Source: Sphingomonas glacialis
Lineage (GTDB): Bacteria > Pseudomonadota > Alphaproteobacteria > Sphingomonadales > Sphingomonadaceae
DNA: 64,000 nucleotides
Direction: 5' to 3'
NCBI RefSeq assembly: GCF_006439055.1
Contig: NZ_RCZC01000003.1
Location: forward strand, 186,001 to 250,000
Below the pieces are notes generated by a model. That model had not been told where the DNA came from. It saw only the letters and a program-made list of their open reading frames with translations, and searched no databases. Of the stretch, positions 44,711 to 53,319 are shown piece after piece (position 1 is the first letter of the stretch; each line of letters begins with the position of its first letter). The position numbers and the translations under genes are program-made.

Positions 44711-46137
44711 ATCGCGGTCCCGCCGACGGTGAGCCCGGCGACCAGCAAGGTCGGCTGCCCGACGCCGGCCGGAACGCTTTGCCCGCCCTTGCCGCACATG
44801 CCGACGCCCTCGTCGAGCGCGAAATCGTTGCCGATTCCCTCGACGCGAGTGAGGCAGGAGGGGCCGTCGCCGATCAGTGTTGCGCCCTTGATCGGCGCGC
44901 CGATGCGGCCGTTCTCGATCTTGTACGCTTCGGTGCAGCTGAACACGAACTTGCCCGAGACGATGTCGACCTGCCCGCCGCCGAACGACTTGGCGAAGAT
45001 GCCGTTCTTCACGCGGCTGAGCAGCTCGGCCGGATCATCCTTGCCGCCGCGCATGAAGGTGTTGGTCATCCGCGGCATCGGCGCGTGCGCGAAGGATTCG
45101 CGGCGGCCGTTGCCGGTCGGTGCGACGCCCATCAACCGGGCGTTGAGCCGGTCCTGGATATAGCCTTTCAGGATGCCGTCCTCGATCAGCACGTTTTCCT
45201 GCGTGGGCGTGCCCTCGTCGTCGATCGACAGCGAGCCACGCTTGTCGGCGATCGAGCCGTCGTCGACCACAGTGACGCCGGGCGCCGCGACGCGCTCGCC
45301 GATCCGGCCCGAGAAGGCGCTGGTGCCCTTGCGGTTGAAATCGCCCTCAAGCCCGTGGCCGATCGCCTCGTGGAGCAGGATGCCGGGCCAGCCCGGCCCG
45401 AGCAGCACGGTCATCTCGCCGGCGGGGGCGGCGACCGAGTCGAGATTGACGACGGCTTGCGCCAGCGCCTCGTCGATCGCGCGGTTCCAGGTCGCGGGGG
45501 CCATCAGCTCGTCGTAGAGATAGCGGCCGCCGAGCCCGAACGTCCCCGTCTCGCGCCGGCCGTTCTGCTCGACCACGATCGAGACGTTGAGGCGGACGAG
45601 CGGCCGCACGTCGGTGGCGATGAAACCGTCGGCGCGGACGATCTCGACGACGTTCCAGCTGCCCGACAGCGAGACCGAGACCTGCGCGACGCGCGGATCG
45701 CGCGCGCGCGCGGCGGCGTCGATCGTCTGGCAGAGGTTCACCTTGTCGGCGAAGGGGACCAGATCGAGCGGGTCGGACGCGGTATAGAGGTGGCGGTTGG
45801 TCGCGCGCGGCGGGCCGGCCTTGGGCGCGCTCGACGGGTCGATCAGCGCCATCGTCTCGCTCGCGCGCTTGATCGCGGCGGCGCTGAGCTCGTTGGCGTG
45901 CGCAAAGGCGGTCATCTCGCCCGACACGGCGCGCAGACCAAAGCCCGAATGCGTGTCGTAGCTCGCGGTCTTCAGCCGACCGTCGTCGAAGCCGAACGCC
46001 TCGGACTTGCGATATTGCAGGTAAAGCTCGCCATCGTCGGCCTTGCCGAGCGCGGCGGCGGTGAGCCTTTGCGCTTCGGCCGGGTCGAGCTGGCCATCAT
46101 GATACAAGAACGCGCGGGGGTCTGTCGGACTGGTCAT
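44707..46137 (-). CDS. tldD: Metalloprotease TldD
   Basis: TldD forms the TldD/TldE zinc protease that processes modified peptides such as microcin B17 and degrades the CcdA antitoxin. The 476-residue protein carries the catalytic HExxH-type motif in LLHEAIGHGLEGDFNRKGTSAFSG, and a conserved glycine-rich C-terminal LLVAGLTVGGTAM. TldE/PmbA is not adjacent. Its stop overlaps the GTG of the DUF1871-like gene. Confidence 0.95.
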   Translation of the reverse strand: MTSPTDPRAFLYHDGQLDPAEAQRLTAAALGKADDGELYLQYRKSEAFGFDDGRLKTASYDTHSGFGLRAVSGEMTAFAHANELSAAAIKRASETMALIDPSSAPKAGPPRATNRHLYTASDPLDLVPFADKVNLCQTIDAAARARDPRVAQVSVSLSGSWNVVEIVRADGFIATDVRPLVRLNVSIVVEQNGRRETGTFGLGGRYLYDELMAPATWNRAIDEALAQAVVNLDSVAAPAGEMTVLLGPGWPGILLHEAIGHGLEGDFNRKGTSAFSGRIGERVAAPGVTVVDDGSIADKRGSLSIDDEGTPTQENVLIEDGILKGYIQDRLNARLMGVAPTGNGRRESFAHAPMPRMTNTFMRGGKDDPAELLSRVKNGIFAKSFGGGQVDIVSGKFVFSCTEAYKIENGRIGAPIKGATLIGDGPSCLTRVEGIGNDFALDEGVGMCGKGGQSVPAGVGQPTLLVAGLTVGGTAM

Positions 46138-46155
46138 CCGACGAATATAGGCAGG

Positions 46156-46389
46156 TTAAAGCCCTGCGCCATCCCCGTGATCGTGCAAAGTCGATGGATC
46201 GACACCGTCGGCGGGTCCGCCGATCAGCACGAAGCGGCGGTCGCAATAGCCGCAATCGACATAGCCGCTCTCGTCGATTTCGAGAAAAACGCGCGGATGG
46301 CCGAGGCTTGCGCCACCGGGAATGTCGGTCGCGCCGTCACAGATGTTGCGGGCATGCGTTACGCGCAGAATTTCGGGCGGTGCGATCAT
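46156..46389 (-). CDS. Zinc-finger (CHCC) domain protein
   Basis: A 77-residue protein, MIAPPEILRVTHARNICDGA, with GHPRVFLEIDESGYVDCGYCDRRF near the middle. The cysteines in CGYC with the upstream Cys and His are the zf-CHCC (PF10276) ligands, a domain found in the small NDUFS6-like subunit associated with complex I and in stand-alone sphingomonad proteins. The ATG at 46389 is preferred over 46425. It is divergent from the ABC ATPase after a repeat. Confidence 0.85.
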   Translation of the reverse strand: MIAPPEILRVTHARNICDGATDIPGGASLGHPRVFLEIDESGYVDCGYCDRRFVLIGGPADGVDPSTLHDHGDGAGL

Positions 46390-46467
46390 GGGCGTGCGTG
46401 TAGCAAGGTCGGTGCTGCGCTTCAACGCCCCTTGTCCCCTGCGGCTTACCGGACGGGCTCCTTCTTG

Positions 46468-46569
46468 CTCCCCTCCCGCTTGCGGGAGGGGCTGGGGGAG
46501 GGCCTTGCCGCGAAGCGCGGCCCCTGCGGCACGCCCCTCCCCTAACCCCTCCCGTAGGCGGGAGGGGGA
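46468..46569. repeat. Dispersed inverted-repeat element, variant copy C
   Basis: The left arm CTCCCCTCCCGCTTGCGGGA and right arm ending CCTCCCGTAGGCGGGAGGGG are each self-complementary, and the arms pair with each other, as in copies A and B. The stem bases differ (CCGCTTGCGG in place of CCTGGAAGGG), so it is a subfamily. It lies in the gap between the zinc-finger gene and the ABC ATPase. Confidence 0.85.
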
Positions 46570-46612
46570 TTTTACGCTTTGCGCGCGGGCCGCGCGTGCC
46601 TAGAGCCGACTC

Positions 46613-47536
46613 ATGACCGAGGCCGCCATCTCCATCGCGAACCTGTGCAAGACCTACAAAGGCGGCAAGCGCGCGCTCGACGATGTTTCGTTCGACGTGC
46701 CCCGCGGCCAGATCTTCGGGCTGCTCGGGCCGAACGGCGCGGGCAAGTCGACGCTGATCAACATCCTCGCAGGGCTGGTCAACAAGACCAGCGGCAATGC
46801 CACGATCTGGGGCTTCGACACCGACCAGCATCCGCGCAACGCCAAGGCGTCGATTGGGATCGTCAACCAGGAGATCCTGTTCGACCCGTTCTTCACGCCG
46901 ATCGAGACGCTCGAGATCCAGGCTGGTCTCTACGGTGTCCCCAAGGCGAAGCGTCGTTCGATGGAATTGCTCCAGGCGGTGCATCTCGAGGATAAGGCGA
47001 ACGCCTATGCCCGCACGCTGTCGGGCGGGATGAAGCGGCGGCTGATGGTGGCGAAGGCGATGGTCCACACGCCGCCCGTGCTCGTGCTCGACGAGCCGAC
47101 CGCGGGGGTCGACATCGAACTGCGCCAGCAGCTCTGGGCCTATGTCCGCCAGCTCAACGCGCAGGGCGTGACGGTCGTGCTGACGACGCATTATCTCGAG
47201 GAAGCCGAGCAGCTCTGCGACCGGATCGCGATCATCAACCACGGCAAGCTCATCGCCAACAAGCCGACGCGCGAGCTCGTCGGGATGGCGACTGAGAAAC
47301 TGGTCGAGGTGACGGTCGACCGCGACGTCGCGGTGCCGCCGAGCGCGGTGTGCTTCCAGAAGATCGAGCTCAAGGGGACGCGCACGCTCGCGATCACCTA
47401 TGCCAAGGACAAGGTGAATGCCGGCGAGGTGCTCGCTGCGGTGCAGGCCGATGGGTACGGGATTGTGGACGTATCGACTCGCGAGGCCGATCTCGAGGAC
47501 GTGTTCCTCAATCTAACGAGGGCTTCGAATGCGTAG
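46613..47536 (+). CDS. ABC transporter ATP-binding protein
   Basis: A 307-residue ATPase of the ABC-2/CcmA type with Walker A GLLGPNGAGKSTLINILAGL, signature LSGGMKRRLMVAKAMVHTPP, Walker B VLVLDEPTAGVDIELRQQ and a C-terminal ABC-2-associated domain (DRDVAVPPSAVCFQ). It should pair with an integral membrane permease, but none is adjacent: the next gene is nadB. The gene may therefore have lost its partner, or use one encoded elsewhere. Its final codons overlap a repeat-derived reading frame. Confidence 0.92.
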   Translation: MTEAAISIANLCKTYKGGKRALDDVSFDVPRGQIFGLLGPNGAGKSTLINILAGLVNKTSGNATIWGFDTDQHPRNAKASIGIVNQEILFDPFFTPIETLEIQAGLYGVPKAKRRSMELLQAVHLEDKANAYARTLSGGMKRRLMVAKAMVHTPPVLVLDEPTAGVDIELRQQLWAYVRQLNAQGVTVVLTTHYLEEAEQLCDRIAIINHGKLIANKPTRELVGMATEKLVEVTVDRDVAVPPSAVCFQKIELKGTRTLAITYAKDKVNAGEVLAAVQADGYGIVDVSTREADLEDVFLNLTRASNA

Positions 47537-47654
47537 TCGCCTCCCCTCCCTGGAAGGGAGGGGCCGGGGGTGGGTCGGCCCGAGTGGTGACCCAGCGCCC
47601 GCCCCAGACCGACCCACCCCCAACCCCTCCCTTCCAGGGAGGGGAGCACGATGA
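47529..47654 (+). other. Repeat-derived 41-codon frame linking the ABC ATPase and nadB
   Basis: An ATG at 47529 overlaps the last codons of the ABC gene (whose TAG ends at 47536), and its frame runs through the entire repeat copy B to a TGA at 47652-47654 overlapping the nadB ATG (ATGA). The peptide contains LPSLEGRGRGWVGP, as in copy A. It is unlikely to be a functional protein; coupling of flanking genes is an inference. Confidence 0.5.
47541..47646. repeat. Dispersed inverted-repeat element, copy B
   Basis: The left arm (starting CTCCCCTCCCTGGAAGGGAG at 47541) is identical over 42 bases to copy A at 27934, and the right arm ends ACCCCTCCCTTCCAGGGAGG like copy A. The central part differs between copies. 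It lies between the ABC ATPase and nadB. Confidence 0.93.
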
Positions 47655-49231
47655 CAAAAACCTCCGACGTCCTCATCATCGGCTCGGGTGCCGCGGGCCT
47701 CACCGCCGCGCTCAACCTCGCCGACCGCTTCAAGGTCACCGTGCTCGCCAAGGGCGCGATGAACGAGGGGTCGACCGCCTGGGCGCAGGGCGGGATCGCC
47801 GCGGTGCTCGAGGAAGGCGACACGTTCGAGAGCCATATCGAGGACACGATGATCGCGGGCGCGGGGCTCAACGACCGCGCGACGGTCGAGTTCGTCGTGA
47901 CGCAGGCACCCGCCGCGATCGCGCGGCTCGAGGAATTGGGTGTGCCGTTCGCGACCGAGGGGAACGCGCTCCACCTGACGCGCGAGGGCGGGCATAGCCA
48001 TCGCCGCATCGTCCATGTCGCCGATGCGACCGGCTGGGCGGTGCAGGAAGCGCTGCAGCGCGCCGCGACCGACCATCCCAACATCACGCTCGTCCCCGAC
48101 ATGGTCGCGATCGATCTCGCGACGGGCAAGCATGAGGAGCGCTATTCGGGCGCGGGCCACGTGTGGGGCGTCTACGCCGTCAACCGCGCGACCGGGCGGG
48201 TCGAGGTCTACACCGCGCGCGCCACGATCCTAGCAACCGGGGGCGCCGGCCGCACCTATCTCTTCTCGACCGCGCCGCGCGGCGCGACCGGCGACGGCAT
48301 CGCGATGGCATGGCGCGCGGGCTGCCGCGTCTCGAACATGGAGATGATGCAGTTCCACCCGACCTGCCTCTACAATCTCGAGGTCAAGAATTTCCTGATC
48401 ACCGAGGCCGTGCGCGGCGAGGGCGGACACCTGCTGATCCCCGAGACGGGGTATCGCTTCATGCCCGATTTCGACCCGCGGCTCGAGCTTGCGCCGCGCG
48501 ATGTCGTCGCGCGCGCGATCGATCACGAGATCAAGCGCTTGGGGCTCGACTACGTCCATCTCGACATCAGCCACAAGGGCGAGGCGTTCATCCGCGAGCA
48601 CTTCCCCAACATCCACGAAAAGCTGCTCGGCCTCGGCATCGACATGACCAAGGAGCCGATCCCGGTGGTGCCCGCACAGCATTACACCTGCGGCGGCGTA
48701 GTGGTCGATCTCGACGGGCGGACCGACCTGCCCGGCCTCTATGCGGCGGGCGAGTGCAGCGAGAGCGGCTTGCACGGCGCCAACCGCCTCGCGTCGAACT
48801 CGCTGCTCGAATGCTTCGTGTTCGGTGAGGCGTGCGCCAACCATATCGCCGAGCATTGGGACGACCTCCCCGCGCCGCCGCCGATCCGCGCGTGGGACGA
48901 AAGCCGCGTCGAGGATTCGGACGAAGAGGTCGTCATCAAGCAGAACTGGACCGAGATCCGGCGCTTCATGTGGAATTATGTCGGGATCGTGCGCACCACC
49001 AAGCGGTTGGAGCGCGCGCAGCATCGCATCCGGATGCTCACCGACGAAGTGAACGATTATTACGGGCATTTCCGCGTGACGCCCGATCTCATCGAGCTGC
49101 GCAACCTGCTCCAGACCGCCGAATTGATCGTGCGGTCGGCGCTGCACCGGCATGAATCGCGCGGGCTGCACTATACGCTCGATTATCCTGACTTGCTCCC
49201 GCAAGCGATCGACACCATTCTGGTTCCGTAG
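47651..49231 (+). CDS. nadB: L-aspartate oxidase NadB
   Basis: NadB oxidises L-aspartate to iminoaspartate, the first step of de novo NAD synthesis. The 526-residue flavoprotein has the dinucleotide fold DVLIIGSGAAGLTAALNLAD and the NEGSTAWAQGGIAAV segment. It also has HSHRRIVHVADATGWAV, CGGVVVDLDGRTDLPGLYA, and ESGLHGANRLASNSLLECFV with the conserved arginine of the fumarate reductase family. NadA and NadC are not adjacent in this window. It follows repeat copy B. Confidence 0.95.
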   Translation: MTKTSDVLIIGSGAAGLTAALNLADRFKVTVLAKGAMNEGSTAWAQGGIAAVLEEGDTFESHIEDTMIAGAGLNDRATVEFVVTQAPAAIARLEELGVPFATEGNALHLTREGGHSHRRIVHVADATGWAVQEALQRAATDHPNITLVPDMVAIDLATGKHEERYSGAGHVWGVYAVNRATGRVEVYTARATILATGGAGRTYLFSTAPRGATGDGIAMAWRAGCRVSNMEMMQFHPTCLYNLEVKNFLITEAVRGEGGHLLIPETGYRFMPDFDPRLELAPRDVVARAIDHEIKRLGLDYVHLDISHKGEAFIREHFPNIHEKLLGLGIDMTKEPIPVVPAQHYTCGGVVVDLDGRTDLPGLYAAGECSESGLHGANRLASNSLLECFVFGEACANHIAEHWDDLPAPPPIRAWDESRVEDSDEEVVIKQNWTEIRRFMWNYVGIVRTTKRLERAQHRIRMLTDEVNDYYGHFRVTPDLIELRNLLQTAELIVRSALHRHESRGLHYTLDYPDLLPQAIDTILVP

Positions 49232-49380
49232 ATCAACGGAATAGACAGTTCCCGGTGCGATATCGTCTTGTCCCGCCAATTACGCGCTTGGTCGCAAGGG
49301 GAGGGGCGAGGGATATCCCCACCACAATCTGGCCTTACCGCCAGGATCGAGTGTGGGTTAGAGTATCGGGACTAAACACG

Positions 49381-50484
49381 GTGTTGCGTATCCTTCCCTA
49401 TCGATTGCCCAAGCCTGTTGCAGCCTTGCTCCTGACCGCCGCTTTGTGTGCGTGCGGGCAGGATGCCAATGTGCATCTCGCCCGGGTCGTTCCGTCGGCA
49501 TCGGGGCCTGCGCCGTTCGCGCGTCCCCAGGCGACCCCCGCGCAGCGCCCGGTTGCGGCACCGTCGGCGCTGGCGACCAGCGTCGCAATTCTCGCGCGGC
49601 AGTTCGATGGTCGCGTCGGGATCGCGGTGCGCAGCATCGATCGCGGCTGGAGCGTCGATGCCGGCGGCGAGCAGCGCCTGCCGCAGCAGAGCGTCAGCAA
49701 GCTGTGGGTGGCGATGACGGTGCTCGATTATCGCGACCGCGGGCGGCTCCGGCTGACCGATCCGGTGACACTGTACCGCGACGACATCACGCTGTTCCAT
49801 CAGCCGATCGCGGGTCTGATCAAGGGCGATCAGGGCTATCCCACGACGGTCGGCGAACTGCTTCAGCGCGCGCTGACGATGAGCGACAATACCGCCAACG
49901 ACCGCTTGCTGCGCTATGTCGGCGGGCCGAATTCGGTGCGCGACTTCATCCAGCGTAAAGGGTTGGGCGACATCCGCTTCGGGCCGGGTGAGCGCCTGCT
50001 GCAAAGCCAGACCGCTGGCCTGGTGTGGCAACCGTCCTACGCCTTCGGCAACGGCTTCATGATCGCGCGCGATCGGCTGCCGCGCGCCGACCGCATCGCC
50101 GCGTTCGAACGCTATGTCGCCGACCCGCCAGACGGTGCCGCGCCGGTGGCGATCGCCGGCGCGCTCGCGCGGCTCAAGCGCGGCGACCTGCTCTCGCCCG
50201 AATCGACCAACTATCTGATCAGCACGATGGAATCGTCGCACACCGGCAAGCAGCGGATGCGCGGCGCGGTGCCGCCGGGCTGGAGCTTCGGCCACAAGAC
50301 CGGTACGGGGCAGGATCTTGCCGGGCGCACCGCGGGCTATAACGATGTCGGGCTGCTGATGGCGCCCGATGGCAGCGGCTATGCGATCGCGATCATGATC
50401 GGCGACACGCCGCGTCCGATCCCGGCGCGCCAGGCGCTGATGCAGGCGGTGGTGGCGAGCGTCGTCGCGAACCATCGCGGCTAA
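49381..50484 (+). CDS. Serine beta-lactamase-like protein (class A fold)
   Basis: A 367-residue exported protein with the active-site motifs of class A beta-lactamases: SVSK (nucleophile Ser in LPQQSVSKLWVAMT), SDN in ALTMSDNTANDRLL and HKTGTG near the C-terminus. The N-terminus MLRILPYRLPKPVAALLLTA is a signal peptide followed by a possible lipobox (LCAC). It could be a beta-lactamase or a related D,D-peptidase/esterase; activity against a particular antibiotic cannot be deduced. Start is GTG 49381, chosen because it begins the signal peptide. Confidence 0.88.
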   Translation: MLRILPYRLPKPVAALLLTAALCACGQDANVHLARVVPSASGPAPFARPQATPAQRPVAAPSALATSVAILARQFDGRVGIAVRSIDRGWSVDAGGEQRLPQQSVSKLWVAMTVLDYRDRGRLRLTDPVTLYRDDITLFHQPIAGLIKGDQGYPTTVGELLQRALTMSDNTANDRLLRYVGGPNSVRDFIQRKGLGDIRFGPGERLLQSQTAGLVWQPSYAFGNGFMIARDRLPRADRIAAFERYVADPPDGAAPVAIAGALARLKRGDLLSPESTNYLISTMESSHTGKQRMRGAVPPGWSFGHKTGTGQDLAGRTAGYNDVGLLMAPDGSGYAIAIMIGDTPRPIPARQALMQAVVASVVANHRG

Positions 50485-50554
50485 CCGCGGATAAGCGCCG
50501 AATGGCGTGACGCGGGGGCTTTGTGCTTCCCGAAGCTTGGGCTATCCCCGCCAA

Positions 50555-53311
50555 ATGCCGCATCTCTATCTTGTCGATGGCTCGGGATACATTTTCCGCG
50601 CCTATCACCGCCTCCCCCCGCTCACCAACAAGCATGGCGAGCCGGTCGGCGCGGTCTATGGCTATACGACGATGCTGTGGAAGCTCGCTGACGAGGTCCA
50701 TGCCGCCGACGGCCCGACGCACATGGCGGTGATCCTCGACAAATCGTCGAAGACCTTCCGCAACGATCTGTACGACCAGTACAAGGCGCACCGTCCCCCG
50801 CCGCCCGAGGACCTCGTCCCGCAATTCCCGATGATCCGCGACGCGACGCGCGCCTTCTCGCTGCCGTGCATCGAGACCGAGGGATTGGAGGCCGACGACA
50901 TCATCGCCTGCTATTCGCGCGCCGCGCTCGCGCAGGGGTGGGAGGTGACGATCGTTTCGTCCGACAAGGATCTGATGCAGCTGATCGAGCCCGGGCTCGA
51001 CATGTACGACACGATGAACAACCGGCGGCTGGGCGCCGAGCATGTCGCGGAGAAATTCCACGGCATCACGCCGGCGCAGCTCGGCGACGTGCTCGCTCTG
51101 ATGGGCGACAGCGTCGATAACGTGCCCGGCGTCCCCGGCGTCGGCCCGAAGACCGCCGCCAAGCTGATCCTCGAACATGGTACGCTCGAAGCGGTGCTCG
51201 GCGCCGCCGCGGGGATGAAGGCAGGCAAGCTGCGCGACAATCTGATCGAACATGCCGACATGGCGCGGCTGTCGAAGGAACTCGTCACGCTGAAATGCGA
51301 CGTTGCGCTCCCCGAACCGCTCGAGGATCTCGAGCTCAAGGGCATTCCCGACGCCCCCCTGCGTGCCTTTCTCGAACATCACGGCTTCCGATCGCTGCTC
51401 GCGAAACTGTCGGCGGTCGCCGATGCGCCGGTGCCCGCGCCGAAGTCGGTGCCGACCGAGCAGGACCCGCCGTGCGATCACGACGGCTATGAGACCGTAG
51501 TTGACGAAGCCGCGCTCGACAGCTGGATCGCCGCGGCACGCCACCAGGGGTGGATCGCGATCGACACCGAGACGACGGGGATCGACGCGACGCGCGCTGA
51601 GCTGGTCGGGGTGAGCATGGCGTTGCAGCCGAACAAGGCGTGCTACATCCCGCTCGCGCATGGCGGATCGGGGCTGTTTGCCGAGACGCCGGTGCAGCTC
51701 GACCGCGATGTCGCGCTCGCCAAGTTGAAACCCCTGTTCGAGGACCCCGCGGTGCTCAAGATCGGGCACAACCTCAAATACGACATGATCGTGCTCGGGC
51801 GGCTGGGGCTCTCGGTCGCGCCGCATGACGACACGATCCTGATGAGCTTCGATCTCGATGCGGGGCTCCACGGCCACAGCATGGACGAGCTCGCCGCGAC
51901 GCACCTCTCGCACAGCTGCATCGCGTTCAAGGACGTCGTCGGCGTCGGCAAGTCGCAACGTAGCTTCAACGAAGTCGATCTCGACGCCGCGACGCGCTAC
52001 GCGGCGGAAGATGCCGACGTCACGCTGCGGCTGTGGCGGCGCTTCAAGCCGCGGCTCGTCGCCGAGAGTGCGACGCGCGTCTACGAGATGGTCGATCGCC
52101 CGCTCGCGCCCGTCATCGCGCAGATGGAGATGCACGGCATCAAGGTCGATCGCGAAAAGCTGGCCGCGCTCTCGACCGACTTCGCGTACCGCATCGGCGC
52201 GCTCGAGGTCGAGATCCATGCGCTGGCGGGCGGTGCCTTCACGATCGGCAGCCCCAAGCAATTGGGCGACGTGCTGTTCGAGCGGATGGGGATCAAGGGC
52301 GGGCGCAAGGGCAAGTCGGGGGTCTATTCGACCGACGTGACCGAGTTGGAGCGCATCGCCGCAGACAAGGATTCGCCCGGCAAGGAGATCGCGGCGAAGG
52401 TGCTCGACTGGCGCCAGCTATCGAAGCTCAAATCGACCTATACCGATGCGCTCCAGGCGCAGATCAACCCGGCGACGGGGCGCGTCCACACCTCCTACTC
52501 GCTCACCGGCGCGCAGACCGGGCGGCTGTCCTCGACCGACCCGAATCTGCAGAATATCCCGATCCGCACCGAGATCGGCCGGCAGATTCGTGATGCGTTC
52601 GTCGCCGAACCGGGCAATGTCCTGCTCGCCGCCGACTATTCGCAGATCGAACTGCGGCTCGCCGCGCACATGGCCCACGTGCCGGCGCTGAAGCAGGCGT
52701 TCTCGGAGGGCGCCGACATTCACAGCCTGACCGCGATGGAGCTGTTCGGCGAGGTCAATCGCGACACGCGCGGGCGCGCCAAGACGATCAACTTCGCGAT
52801 TCTCTACGGCATCAGCCGGTGGGGGCTAGCCGGGCGACTCGACGTGACCGCGGACGAAGCGCAGGCGATGATCGATCGCTATTTCGAGCGCTTCCCCGGC
52901 ATCCGCAACTATATCGCCGCGACCACCGAGTTCGTCCGCGAGACCGGCTATACCGCGACGCTGTTCGGGCGGAAGACGCACTTCCCGCGGATCAAGTCGA
53001 AGGTGCAGCACGAGCGACAGGGCGCCGAGCGCGCCGCGATCAACGCGCCGATCCAGGGTACCTCGGCCGACATCATCAAGCGCGCGATGGTGCGGATGGG
53101 ACCGGCGCTCGAAGCCGCCGGGCTGGGGCATGTCCGGATGCTGCTGCAGGTGCACGACGAACTCGTTTTCGAGCTGCCCGAAGGCGATGTGGCCGCGGCC
53201 AAGCCGATCATCGAGCATGTCATGGCGACCGCCGCCGGGCCTGCGATCGTGCTGAGCGTGCCGCTCGGCATCGAGATTGGAACGGGCCTGAGCTGGGGCG
53301 CGGCGCATTGA
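50555..53311 (+). CDS. polA: DNA polymerase I
   Basis: PolA fills gaps and removes RNA primers. The 918-residue protein has all three parts: an N-terminal 5'-3' exonuclease (LYLVDGSGYIFRAYHRLPPL and GDSVDNVPGVPGVGPKTAAK), a central 3'-5' exonuclease with WIAIDTETTGIDATRAELVG, and the polymerase domain (LLAADYSQIELRLAAHMAHV and LLQVHDELVFELPEGD). The proofreading acidic residues appear intact. The ATG at 50555 gives the family start. The flippase gene starts at its stop codon. Confidence 0.96.
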   Translation: MPHLYLVDGSGYIFRAYHRLPPLTNKHGEPVGAVYGYTTMLWKLADEVHAADGPTHMAVILDKSSKTFRNDLYDQYKAHRPPPPEDLVPQFPMIRDATRAFSLPCIETEGLEADDIIACYSRAALAQGWEVTIVSSDKDLMQLIEPGLDMYDTMNNRRLGAEHVAEKFHGITPAQLGDVLALMGDSVDNVPGVPGVGPKTAAKLILEHGTLEAVLGAAAGMKAGKLRDNLIEHADMARLSKELVTLKCDVALPEPLEDLELKGIPDAPLRAFLEHHGFRSLLAKLSAVADAPVPAPKSVPTEQDPPCDHDGYETVVDEAALDSWIAAARHQGWIAIDTETTGIDATRAELVGVSMALQPNKACYIPLAHGGSGLFAETPVQLDRDVALAKLKPLFEDPAVLKIGHNLKYDMIVLGRLGLSVAPHDDTILMSFDLDAGLHGHSMDELAATHLSHSCIAFKDVVGVGKSQRSFNEVDLDAATRYAAEDADVTLRLWRRFKPRLVAESATRVYEMVDRPLAPVIAQMEMHGIKVDREKLAALSTDFAYRIGALEVEIHALAGGAFTIGSPKQLGDVLFERMGIKGGRKGKSGVYSTDVTELERIAADKDSPGKEIAAKVLDWRQLSKLKSTYTDALQAQINPATGRVHTSYSLTGAQTGRLSSTDPNLQNIPIRTEIGRQIRDAFVAEPGNVLLAADYSQIELRLAAHMAHVPALKQAFSEGADIHSLTAMELFGEVNRDTRGRAKTINFAILYGISRWGLAGRLDVTADEAQAMIDRYFERFPGIRNYIAATTEFVRETGYTATLFGRKTHFPRIKSKVQHERQGAERAAINAPIQGTSADIIKRAMVRMGPALEAAGLGHVRMLLQVHDELVFELPEGDVAAAKPIIEHVMATAAGPAIVLSVPLGIEIGTGLSWGAAH

Positions 53312-53319
53312 CGACGACG

